Shown one piece after another: positions 12,231 through 23,900 of a stretch of DNA of 64,000 nucleotides. This DNA comes from Tetrahymena elliotti 4EA (Eukaryota; Ciliophora; Oligohymenophorea; Hymenostomatida; Tetrahymenidae). The stretch's first letter is position 1. Every line of letters starts with the position of its first letter. The position numbers and the translations under genes are program-made. The DNA lies in assembly GCA_000231825.2 (NCBI GenBank), contig JH720293.1, positions 186,001 to 250,000 on the forward strand. The letters run 5' to 3'. A model generated the notes under the pieces. The model saw nothing but the letters and a program-made list of their open reading frames with translations. It did no database searches and was not told the origin of the DNA.

Positions 12231-13141
12231 TTATCTATTTGCTGAAAAAGTGTATTAATTTTAGAAATTTGAATATTTCTTGAGTCTACTTAATCAAAAA
12301 AAATATTAATTACTAGATATTCCAGAAATAATTAAAAATTAATATATTTCTACAAAAAAATATGTGTGTTATTCCTTAAATAAGAGAACAATTAATATAT
12401 TTTTGTAATTATTTTTTTTACTAGAAACTAAAAAATAATTTAAAATATTCTAAAGTGTATTATATAATTTTAATTTAAAAATATTAGAATAAAATTTAAC
12501 TTGTTATTTTTAAAAAATTATAACTGTTAAGCAAAGAAATTTAGTACATATTATTATATTATAAAGTTTAAAGCTAGGATTAATTGTAATTGATTAAAAT
12601 TAAAAAAATATTCAATGCTTTAAAATAAATAAATGCTCTATTGAAAAAGTATGAGTTCTATTATACTTATGAATCAGGAATATGAAGACTTTTGGTATTT
12701 TTTAAATTAAATTTTATAAAAAATAATTAAACCAAATTAGAAATATTATTTTAAATTTTTTAGCAAATTTTTTGAGAATTTATTTATTCTCTCAGTTTAA
12801 AATGTTACTATGCTTTAAATGTAAATATGAATCTAATTTTGATTTGACTTGAAAACTACCCAAATAAAAAATTATGAATAGGTCTCTTATATTAGTGAAG
12901 AAATAGAAATCTATTCACAATCTATATTGCTTTCTGGTCTAATAATTTGATAATTTAAAGTAAAACTAAATGAATTTTTGAGAAATGAATAACAAATACA
13001 AAAAAATTTTTCATAAATTTAATTAATTTAGGTTGAAAAATAATTTTTTTATTTTATTATTATTTTTTTACTTAGGATTTATTAGCTATTTTAATTCCAA
13101 CTTATTATAAATACAAATAAATTTGCAATTTTAATAATTAA
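12231..13141. other. Intergenic, no gene seen
   Basis: About 0.9 kb of AT-rich DNA separating the beta-rich gene from glutamyl hydrolase 2, both minus strand. Nothing recognisable. Confidence 0.5.
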
Positions 13142-14206
13142 TCAATCATTTTAATGCCTCGGCATAAAAGCTACTTAATTAAACAAATATCCATCTATAT
13201 GAACTACAGGATAATTATATGATAAGTAACTACTACGCTCTTAAATATCTGAAAATTAATGTCCATTTTTTCTAGCAAGAGAAACAAAATATCTAGAGAA
13301 GTATTAAGCAATATTCAGAGATTAAAGAGAATGGTTAGAGTCAAAAGAAGTTTCATAGATTGTATATTCTGGGTGGAACTAAACACCAGCAAAAGGATAT
13401 TTTTTAGCTTCTACTATTGCAAGATATCTAAATGCATCTTTATCCTAGAAATTTGTTGAATTTACAGAAACAGCAAGAATTTTGAAGAAATCTTGAAGAG
13501 ATGGGTTGTATTTATAATCATTTTCAGTAACTCCAAGTTCATGGAGATATAAAAAAGGGGAATTTGTTTGGGAATATTCAATATTTTACTTTTCAAATTA
13601 ATAAAACAAATTAGATTAATCAATATTAAAAAATTAAGCATTCCTAGTAGTGTTAAAATCATTTGTAATTTTATTAAGTATGGTGTAGTTATAACCACTA
13701 ATTATATAATGAAATAGTTAAAATCCTTAACAATTACCCCAAACAGGAAAAAAATCTCCTTCATCATTAGCTTTGATTGCTTTGTTTATCAAATAGGCAG
13801 CATTTTATGTCCATTAATTAGTATTTGTTTTTGGTTAATATTTATCAACTGGGATATCTATATTAATATCTAGACTTCCTCCTGTAAATAAAATACCATT
13901 AATTTTACTGAATATTTTATCATAGTATTCTTCTGTTTCATCAAAAGGAATAATAACAGTTTAAGCTCCTTACATTTGAATCCATTTTATATTAACATTT
14001 AATACATATTGATAATATTATCTAACATATTCCTTCTTTTAGGAAGAAGGTTATGCATATATTCCAATAACTGGGTACTTATTTATATCAGGTAAATCTA
14101 TAAACTCTGAATAAAAGGAGTTCTTAAATCTACTCACTACATAGCACAAAACTAATGATACCAAAAATACTTTAATAGAATTGGTTTTGTTTTAATTCTT
14201 TAACAT
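13142..14206 (-). CDS. Gamma-glutamyl hydrolase 2 (peptidase C26)
   Basis: Intronless, 354 residues, collinear with the copy at 6364-7419 over its whole length. It has an N-terminal hydrophobic signal (IKVFLVSLVLCYVVS), YPVIGIYAQPS, GILFTGGSLDI, the nucleophile VWGNCQGFQ (Cys near residue 159) and AGVQFHPEY. Both catalytic residues are kept, so it should also cleave poly-gamma-glutamyl folates. It differs from copy 1 next to the nucleophile (GNC against GIC) and in the second loop (GGSLDI against GGDYDI), so substrate preference may differ. The two copies lie 5.7 kb apart in the same orientation with two unrelated genes between them, so this is dispersed local duplication and not a simple tandem pair. 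Confidence 0.92.
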
Positions 14207-14852
14207 AATTAGCCTATTCAACAAATCTAAAATTAAAATATAAAAAAATCAGGATTTTGCTTAATAATTAAAAAAAAAACTCAATTTATGTTCAAATTTT
14301 TATTTCATTAGTAAAAATTTCTAATAACCTTTCTAAGTAATATTTAATATGTCATTAACTTAACTTATTTAAATACTTCAATTCATCTGTTTTTTATGAA
14401 CCTTTCATAAAAATTTTAAGAAAAAGCGATATTGTAGAATTAAATTTTTTTTAGATCTAAAATATATGTTAATAAATTAATAATAATATTTATATGGAAG
14501 AGGCAATTGAATATGTATATGTTTAATATTAATTTTTGTAAAATTATATAACTTTATATTAAGGTGATATCTTGAAGGTACATATTTATTATTAATAACT
14601 TTTCTAAATAACATAAAACCATCCAAAAACTTAAATAAAAAACAGCATTTATTCTATTATTTGAAATATTTTTTATAAAGTTAATACAAAATATGAAATG
14701 AGATAGTAATCAATTGAATTATAAAATTAGTTAATTAATTATTAGATTTACTTAATTAGTTGCTTAAAATATTTATTTATATTTTTGAAATTTAGTAGTA
14801 AAAGAATATATTTAAAATTGAAATAGTTTTGATGATATTTTGTTAGTTTGAA
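14207..14852. other. Intergenic, no gene seen
   Basis: AT-rich spacer between the kinesin stop and the glutamyl hydrolase 2 start. No supported feature. Confidence 0.5.
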
Positions 14853-17046
14853 TCATTTTTTTTTAAGCTTGATATTTGAAACTTTATCTCCAAATCTTAA
14901 ACTACACAATGTCTGATGATAGCTTTGAGAAGATGGAGATAAATTTAAAAACATTAAAGTTTTTGATCCTTCACCTTTTAATTTAAAATAAAAATTTTGA
15001 TTTGCTTAATTAATAATAGAAATATTTACCTGATAAATAGGGTTGGAGCAAATAAGTTAATTTTGAGTTTCTAAAAGGAGTGTGCTTATCTTTTTATGCT
15101 AAAGAATTAATTACATCTCCTAAAGCAGTAAGACTTCTGTTAATAAATTTAGTTTCTTCTAAAAGTAATCCTTCTGCTTTAGATTAAGTCACTCTTTCAG
15201 ATCCTGCAAGATCTACTAAATTTAAAGTACCATTGCAAGTTTTTCCATCTTTTGTATTAGATCCATATAGCTTAATTTAGAAAATAGAGTGACTTCTAGA
15301 AGAATGGTCATTGCACATAGTGCTTCCAGTTTTTTTGTTTTCTCTAGCTCTCTTCATTAATGGATAAAATTCCTCTACTGTATTGATTTCAACAAAAACC
15401 AATTAATCTTGTTTCTCACTTACTTTGAAGTTTGTTATTAGATCTCTATGCTATTCCATATATACCTAGGATAAGTTAAAAATTCAATTAAATCACTAAA
15501 TCTATTAATAAAAAATTACCTCTTAAAAACTTACAAATAATTTGTAAGTCCAACCAAATTATTAGAGGTATTTTATTTGCTAAAATATCATTTCCATCGA
15601 TCTTTGCATAAGACCTTTTGACTCTTCACTTTATCCACCTTCAATTGTATATGTTTTACCTGAGCCTGTTTAGCCATATGCAAAGATACATACATTAAAG
15701 CCATCAATTAGCGATTGTATAAGCTATGACATTTCAGAAAAAACAGTCTATTACGAGGAATTTTCGTCAAAGATTTATTCAAAAGAGAATCTGTAATCTT
15801 TCTGGTTATTTTCTGATCTTAAATGCTATTCATAACAAATAAAAGTAATAAATACATTTTCATTCTTATGATTAAAAATACTTGTTAGGGGACTTGTAGT
15901 GCTACATTATTGCTGGATGTCACTTATATTATATTTGTACACTTATCAACGTTTATTTCAGAGGGTAAAAGAGGCCTTATTCTACAATATACTCTAATAT
16001 TACCTTTTATTGATTGCAATTCATCATTTAGATCCTTCTTTTCTGCTACTGTGAGCTCAATTCTTTTAAATAATTCCTGCTACTTTATTTCGCTTGATGC
16101 TAAAAAATCAGAAAATTAATTATTTTATTCTCTGAGTGATTTTTAGTGCATTTCTGTTTCTTCAATTTCTTTTTCTAGTTACTTTTTAATCTCAAGTAGT
16201 TTATTAAGTTCTTCAGTTTACTGAAAGTTTTCTTCCATCAAATTTTAGTTATTTTCTGTTTCGATTTCCATTTCTTCTTAAAGCTGATCACTTGTAATAT
16301 GGAGATTCATGACTTAATTTTTAATAGTTTTTACTTCATTTACAAAATTGCTTTCTAAATTCTAATATATAATTCTAAAATTAAAAAAACAAATATAGTT
16401 TTGTGGAAGTAATTACAGCAATAGTTTTATCAATATTAGCAATGTGATTGTTCATTTAAATAGTTTCTTTTTTCCATATTAAATTACTGTTTGCAACATT
16501 TTCTGCTTCTTCATATAATTCCTTTACTAATTATGAATTTTTAAACTATTTTCAAAGAAATAAAATCAATTTACGAAAATGCTCTTAATTTTAACATAGC
16601 TGCTCAAGAATTAAGTTTTAATCTACTAAATCTTATATATCTGCTCCAGGTTTAAATACTGCCTGTCTCATATTATTATTTGGTATTAAAGGTTATTAAA
16701 AATTAAAGTTTGTGTTTGTAGAAGCTTATGATCCTAATGATTCATCACTTTTTCTTTTTAAATTGCTGTTGTTTTTATTATCTTTTGAATCAGGCTAATG
16801 AGGTAAATTAATGCTATTTACATTCTCTTTATCCGCCTGCATTTAAGTAAAAATATTAGAAATTTTATCTGAAGTTAATAGAAGATGTCTTTTTAAATCG
16901 TTTTTGCTTGATTAATTAAGTTCATTAATAATGCTATTCATCATATCGTGTCTTTCTCTGAGAGCTGCTATACGAGGATTAGCAACTAGATTTTATCTTT
17001 AAACATAAAATTAAGTAGTTTCGAAAAGAGATTAGTGGTTAAACAT
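14853..17046 (-). CDS. Kinesin with C-terminal motor (kinesin-14 type)
   Basis: Six exons (17046-16627, 16545-16417, 16361-15906, 15864-15520, 15465-15030, 14974-14853) give 635 residues. A minus-end-directed microtubule motor is expected from the order: a low-complexity tail (1 to about 140), a coiled-coil stalk (about 140-310, Glu/Gln/Leu-rich), then the motor at the C-terminus. The neck-motor junction [20 protein letters not shown] is the kinesin-14 signature. Motor motifs are all present: P-loop AYGQTGSGKTY (residues 399-406), switch I NDHSSRSH, switch II DLAGSE, and [11 protein letters not shown]. Kinesin-14s act in spindle and ciliary-base microtubule organisation. All introns are 41-81 bp and phases agree. 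The 81-bp first intron (16546-16626) was chosen to remove an in-frame TGA; it has a weaker GTAGAT donor and is the least certain join. Confidence 0.93.
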
Positions 17047-17449
17047 TTTTATTTGTTAATATTAAAATCTAAGAGAGCCAGTTTGTTTATTATTATAATT
17101 TTTGCGAAATTAAATATTAAAGGTTTGCAAAAAATTGGTTTATTACAAATTTTGAAGTTCTATATAGTCAAAAATTTAATTAAATGATTCAAAATAATTT
17201 AATTTTGTAATTTAAATTTATTGCCCGCTAAAGAGTAATCAATTATACAAAATAAGATTCAAACAACGTAACAAAAAAATTATTTTTTGTAATACTCTCA
17301 GATATTTTTCATTTAATTTTTAATTAAATTTCTTTCTAAATTAAAAAGGGAGAAATTATTTTAATTAATTTTTTTAAAAACATAAAAAGAAATAAATTTT
17401 GACATTTTATTTTTACTATTTCATTCACTTATTAATATATTTAATTCAT
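17047..17449. other. Intergenic, no gene seen
   Basis: About 0.4 kb, AT-rich, between the kinesin start and the stop of the small secreted protein gene. It presumably holds the kinesin promoter. Confidence 0.5.
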
Positions 17450-17851
17450 TCATAAATCTCCTTTTTATATCTCCTAAAAGGCACATCTATACATACATTA
17501 TTCTATCTCATAGAATGTTTCGCTTTCAAATCTATCAGCAGGGCAAAGCTAGTGGCAGAGTCTGAGAGAACTTGGGACAGGAGTGTTATCTTCATCATTT
17601 CTTTCCATCTCCCATTCAAAGAATCCTTAGCAATTAAGATTAGATTCTTTACACTTTTCTGATTTTTTAATCTCTCTTTGACAATTATTGTCACTAATTA
17701 AGCAAAAAAGCTATTCACATTTTTATTTGACACAAAGTTTGTATAGAGAATAAGGCTAAGCAATATAAAGAGTTTCTTTTTTACAATTCGAAAAGCTCAC
17801 AAACAACAAAATCAGTGTTGAGACATATAATACTACAGATATTTTTTGCAT
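17450..17851 (-). CDS. Small secreted cysteine-rich protein
   Basis: Intronless, 133 residues. The ATG at 17851 opens a typical signal peptide (KISVVLYVSTLILLFVSFS). The mature part holds eleven cysteines spaced irregularly (LCVKQKCEQLFC, NNCQRE, EKCKESNLNCQ, RLCHQLCP, QCMYRCAF), a pattern of a disulfide-stabilised secreted or granule protein. The frame is open further upstream with no TGA, but that extension overlaps the 3' end of the neighbouring gene and AT-rich DNA and would bury the signal peptide, so I reject it. I know no named family with this spacing. Candidate roles are secretory-granule content or extracellular binding; neither is shown by the sequence. Confidence 0.72.
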
Positions 17852-18104
17852 GATGTAAAAGCTATTATTTTCAGATTTAAAAATTAATTAACAAATAATT
17901 ATTATTTTACTAATTAGAGAAGAAGCAAAGAGAGTTGAACTCCTCAAAACAAAATTTTCATTCAAAAGTAATAATTTAAATTAAAGATTAAAAAGTAATA
18001 ATATAATAAAGAAATAATAAAATGTCTACAAAGAATATTTTTATGGGTTTAAATATGCATTTTAAATGTTTTTGAATTTAATTTTTTGATGATGAATTCT
18101 TATT

Positions 18105-20174
18105 TCATTGTTAATGTTAGGCTTCTTTTTCTGCAGAAAAAGTGGATGTTTTATTAGAAAATCTAATGTTTTGGTTTTATTCAAGTTCTTATTAGGGGTT
18201 TTGTACATTATTATTCTGGACTTAAGAAAATGCAAAATCAGATTGCTATTATGGACTTTATTCATTAAATGAGATTGAGGCTTAAAACTAAACTTGGTTT
18301 GGTTAGGACTTTTAAAGTGATTTATTATATACTTAGAATTATGACACATTAACACTATTTTATGATTAATTAACTAGCTTTTATGGAGAATCGAATAATT
18401 ATGATTGAACTGTATTTATCTCATTTATGTTTTATTTTTATGCTGGTTGTGGGGTCATTTCTATATCTTTTATTTGCTCCTATTATCTTTAAAATTACTA
18501 ACTTTTTGAATAAAATATGCTGTTATTTTAAGAAGACTCTTAAATCAGTGTATTATTATTTTAGCTTACTAATTGTTCCTGCAAATTATTTTATGTTTTT
18601 TCTTAAGGGTCTTATATATTTTGATTCTTTAAGAGAGATTAAATCTTGATTTTTCTAGTTTAGATTAAATACATCACTAATTATACTATATATGATATCT
18701 TAGCAATTACTATTAAACAAATAATTGACCAACTTAGATAATGATTCATAGAAATGTAAGTAGTATCAATTTGATCACTGCTTGAACGAGAAATCAAAGA
18801 ATAGAATTATTCGAAACCCCATAAAGCTATAAATAATATCAAAAGGACTATATAAGAGATTGTGTTTATTAGTTGGATAGAATTCAGTATTAAATCATCA
18901 TATATACTTTATCTCAAGCTTAGAATAATTACTATTATCCAATAAATTAATGCAACTGCAACTATTATTATAGCAGCAGTTCTACTTAATGTTCCTAATG
19001 CAAGTCCAGTGACTAAAAGACATTTATAAACTGTACGGAAGAAAAAATAATTTCTACTGAAGAAGTATTCAACTCTTGCTTTATTTATGAAGTGCTTATT
19101 TCTCTCTATAACTTCTTTATCAAGCATGATAATATCAATATTGTTAACTTTAGAGCAGGGTATTACTGTTGAATATAAAAAGTATGCAATAAGGCAGACT
19201 ATTGAAGAAGCAAAATCACTAATATGATAACCACTACTAAAAGAATAGTATCTCAAATTTATAACGCTAGCAAATATAAAATGAATCAAAAGAATATCTA
19301 AAATTCTGTAGAGAGAGCGAGTATTAAAAAATTACTAAAATATTTAGCATGGCTTAAACGAGCATACCAGAGTGAAAAATGTGTAGAAAAAAACTATCAC
19401 TAATGCATTTCCAGTAGTTCTTATGAAACTTGTTGAGGAAGGTGCATCAATCAAATTATTATTGATAAAAACGGTGGAGCTTTCAGTTGTGATTGATTAA
19501 TTTATTTACTATAGTAGCTCATAAAACCAAGTAGGTATGAAGAAAAAATTGCTCTTGTTTAACTCACTTAGATAAACCATCAGATGATTAGATTTAACAA
19601 TATTTAAGTAATTCAATACTCCACATATCTGAAATAATTCCAAAACATTCCAAATACTTACTGTATCTACTTTGAGAAAAAGAAAAGCTATTGCTATGCA
19701 GACAAACACTCCATAAAATCCCCATACAATATAAGGTAAGATGTCTTCAATTTTCTTTTCTGATTTTGAATAAACAACATACATTTGTATTTCGATATTA
19801 TAGCTGCTTTTATCAAGATTAGCTCCATTTGAATCTGTTATTGCAGTAGGTTTATTAACACTAAGAGTAAGCTATCTAAAAATAAAGCTTTCAGTGTATG
19901 TCATAGAAATATCTATTGTAGTAGGATTTGTTTTAGTAAAAGTGTATGCAAAAGAGTTAGATTATATGCTATCAATAGAAATAGAAAAAATTTCTGCCAA
20001 TTAATATTGTGAACTGATTGTCATATCCTTATCAGTAGTAAATTATAATTCAGTTGATGATCTCTTGCTTAGCGATCCGACTAAACCAAGTACTTTCTAT
20101 GAGTTCAAAAAGATAATAGTGATAAAAATCAAAATTTTGGTAAAATGTGGTGTTTTAACTGAAAGCTTTGTCAT
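18105..20174 (-). CDS. 689-residue multi-pass membrane protein with lumenal N-terminal domain and Gln-rich cytosolic tail
   Basis: Single open frame from ATG (20174) to TGA (18105). A signal peptide (KILIFITIIFLNSQKVLG) leads into a ~110-residue Ser/Thr-rich, strand-like extracytosolic domain. About eight hydrophobic segments follow between residues 145 and 500, among them YIVWGFYGVFVCIAIAFLFL, ALVIVFFYTFFTLVCSF, SIVCLIAYFLYSTVIPC, TAAIIIVAVALIYWIIVIIL and SWSIICLIVIAKISYIV. The last 170 residues are Gln/Asn/Ser-rich. The layout recalls the membrane part of large ciliate surface proteins and TRP/polycystin-like channels, but I see no diagnostic pore motif, so this is inference. The tail is read only if TAA/TAG are Gln; with the standard code the locus looks like several unrelated small ORFs. 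Confidence 0.78.
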
Positions 20175-20900
20175 ATTTATTACTTTTCAATTTATTCAAA
20201 ATTGTGGTGCTTTTTAATGCTTTATAAGTTGCTTTTAGATTTATTATTATCAATTTAATGATAAGCTTTTGTTTTCTGCGAAAAATAAATATTTGATATT
20301 AAGGTAATAATAAATAAGTAAGTAACAACTTCTAAAATTCACTCTTTGAGAATATGTTTATTTTATATTTTATCAACAAAGTACATTAATAATTTCTGAT
20401 GCTTTTTTAATTGTTAAAAAGTATTTGAAGTAAAATAATAAGTAAATACATCTGTTAAAAATAATCCTTTAATATTAAAATTTAAACTGTCTTTTTCTTC
20501 TCATATCAGCTTAAGCCATTTAATTAATCTGGTATTTTTTATCATTAAAATATTTTTATTTATTATTAAATTAGGTAATATTAATTAAAAAATATAATAA
20601 ATTTTGTTTGAAGGAAATTTAAATAAATTAAAAATATTTATTTCAGAAATGCCACAAAAGAAATAAAAACAAATAGAAGAAATTAAATTTTTTTAATGAG
20701 ATCATATTGATCTTAATTTTTTTTGAGAATGACAATATTAATTTAATAGAATAACATAGATTTTAGGATTATTTACATTAATGATTTCATTTTATTTTTA
20801 ATATAATTTCTTTGAAAATTTAAACTTTGTTAATTGTGTTGTCTTCCACTTTATTTTTTATTTGATTTTTAAAAAAAAAGTTTACTTATTAGTTAATCAA
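20175..20900. other. Intergenic, no gene seen
   Basis: About 0.7 kb of AT-rich DNA. It holds the promoter side of the 689-residue protein gene and the 3' flank of the TBC gene. Confidence 0.5.
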
Positions 20901-23900
20901 TCACTAAAATTATTTTTAGTATTATTGAGTTTTGATAGGTGAGTCAAATTCTGTTTAGAAATTTTCATAGGTTTTTTAATTTTAAAATTCTTGTATTTGA
21001 TACATTTCCTTTTAGTACATATCTTCTTGAGTAGGTTAGTAATAAGATGAACCATCAGCAGGCACTAGATTATTTTTATATCTACTGTAATCATAATTAA
21101 AGTTATTACTTGTGTTCATAACATTTAATTGACTTGTATTTATTCTAGTGTTTGTCAATCCATACTAGCTTTAGTCCCAATTTTGTGTTTCTAGTGTCAT
21201 ATTTACTGAATTATCATGATAGTGGTTGTGGTTTTGCTAATCATTTTGATATATTTCATCCTAATGTTTTTATCAAATGAAGTAGGTAAAAGTGTTATTA
21301 AATTAATTATCTTAAAAAATTACCTCATCATCTACAATATTTAAGATCTGAATATCTTAATCGACTGCTATTTCTTCTTCTTCCTTGAGATATGTACACT
21401 CTGGGAAGTCATGGAATCTCACTTAGAATTTCTTTTCTTTTTCAACATATCCCTCAATTTCACATGGCATCCATAACTTGCCACCATCTTTAAAGTTATA
21501 TATAGCATATTACTAAGGTTTTTCAAATCTTGATATGTCTTTAGCGGTTGAATATATTTCTTATGAGCTAAAATTGAAGAGAATTTATTCAACATTTTAA
21601 AAATTTTGTATCTTCAAAAGTTAGTTAAGATTTTATTCTAAATTTAAATTTGGGTCTAATTATGAATTTTAATCCTAGTAATAAACACCTTCTAAGTTTT
21701 AAATCAAATCGATATACTTAATTTAGTTAAAGAAACAAATCCAATATTTATCATCCTAAATTTATGAATAGTATTATTCAACTTTGTTAATACAGCTCTC
21801 CATAATGCGATAAATTAGCAGTCTAGCTAGATCTTTAATTTTATAATTAAGTGGAACATGATCTATACTCATATTCAAAACTATCTTATCTAACTTTAAA
21901 TTGTTCTAATATGGTAAATTTTATAAATTTTTGATAATATTCCAATCCTCTAAAATAGTTCTAAACTATTTGTTAGAGTAACTAACTTCTTCTTAAATGA
22001 ATTATCTAGTTTTATTAAAAATAAAAGTCAAATAAGATATTTTAAATTGATTAATAAATTTACTGTTCTTGCTTTTTTTCTGATTCAACTAATTTAATTT
22101 GACCTTTAAGTACATTATCAATGCTGACCTTTAATATTATTTCTTTTTTAAATTTATCAAGTAAATTTTTTTTTCTATTAGGTCTAGAATGTTGATAAAC
22201 AGAGTTTTAAAGAGAATTAAAGTAAGACAATAAAGGTAATGACAAAAATGTATTATTCACTTCTTATTCTTCTATTTCATGGCTGTCATAATTGAGATTG
22301 ACTAAAGTATCATTAAATTGAAGTAACTTATAAACTGATTAAGTGCTGTTCATTTACTGTTTATTTTAGTTTTTAACGTCCTACTCAATTTAGATGGTTT
22401 GAGAAATGCTTTCATTCTTGCTTAGCTTTGTTTTTTATTATTTAACATAGTTAAGCACCAATCCTAATGCTTGATAAGTGTATTTAGCCTAAAGCTGCCT
22501 TAATTAACCCTTGGTCTTTTAATAGAACAGAATTTAATTTATTTTTTAAAAATAAAAAAGTGGTAATTAAATTAATAGATTTAAGATATTTTGAAATAAT
22601 AAATTACCCAATAAAATGCTTGGAGATTTCCTGAAGGATTATCAACTTTACACTCGTCTTTCAAATATTATTTTAGAGCATCTGAAAATTCAGGAGAATC
22701 AATAAAAATATCAAATGTTCCCTTAAATAAAGACTACTATGCACAAAATGACTACATGAAAATGGTAATGTCAACAGTTTTGTTAACACGAGATTAAGAT
22801 TATGCTTCATTTATGGGTTAATTATTCTAGTTTTATCCATCACCAAGTTATTTTTATGAATTTTGATTAGATCCTTGTGATTAAACTGATTGATTCTCTA
22901 AGAAATACTTGGCTTTTTCAATATGAGGTAGATTTTTAAGCTTAAGAGATTGGAAATGTAAATTTAAAGGCAAAAAGAGAATATTTTTGCAATAAAGTTC
23001 ATTGATTATGCTTGTGTAAACAAAAGGATTGTCAATCTTTTTTTATTTTTCCATTTCTTCACAAACTTGGACAGGAGCTGAAATTTAGAATAATTTACGG
23101 AGTATATCAACTTTCTCAAGGTATCTACCTTCAACTAGCAAGATACACACCAGCAAAAAATCAAATAAACAAATTCTTCCTTCATATGAAAAGTGATTTT
23201 TGATTTCTTTAATATTGAGTTCATTCACTTCAAGTAAATTTGTTCTTGCAATAAATTCTTTAAATTCATCAGTGCTGATAATAGTTTTTTATTTCCAAAT
23301 ATTTTTTATAGTATTTAGAGACTTATTTTAAATAATTTCAACATAATTTTCTGATTTTAATTGATTAAACTATTTTAATTTGCTTTCAGCTTGCTGATTC
23401 TTTCTCACATGGAAAATTTCAGGAACATAATTATATTTGTCAATCAAGTAGCTTGAAATATTTTAGATATTAACTTAATTTCCAGTCAGTGAGATATTAT
23501 TGGATGTTTGAGTTCTTTTTAACTACAAAATATTTTAATACTCCTAGGACTCACCCATACCATGAGATGTTGCTAACAATATAGAAAACTCAACTCCAGA
23601 ATCATACTTATATTATGGTTTGCCTATGTCCTTAACGTTATTACCTCTACCTTTATAATTTTAGTTATTTACTTAACTTTTATCATTTTCATTATAACCA
23701 TTGCTGTTGAAAAAGTAGTCATCTACATTTTTATATTCATACATAATTGTATAATCTTTAGTAATAACATCAGGCTAATAATTACTGAAATAAATTTTTG
23801 TCTACTTCACAGGCCTGACAGTATTTTCCTAAAATCCATAAATTGTTATTGTTATTGCCTTTTATGCTTTTTCTCTATTTTAATCGTTAAAATTAGCTTT

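Noticed and set aside
13259..13698. Two small ORFs inside glutamyl hydrolase 2
   Set aside because: They are frame shadows; the 354-residue minus-strand frame covers both.
18062..18355. Minus-strand 97-residue ORF, in frame with the small secreted protein
   Set aside because: It overlaps the 3' end of the 689-residue gene in another frame and would bury the signal peptide of the secreted protein; chance open frame in AT-rich DNA.
18383..18649. Plus-strand 88-residue hydrophobic ORF ending in TGA
   Set aside because: It lies wholly antisense to the Gln-rich tail of the 689-residue protein; runs of TAA/TAG/CAA on the minus strand read as Leu/Ile/Phe on the plus strand and mimic a membrane protein.
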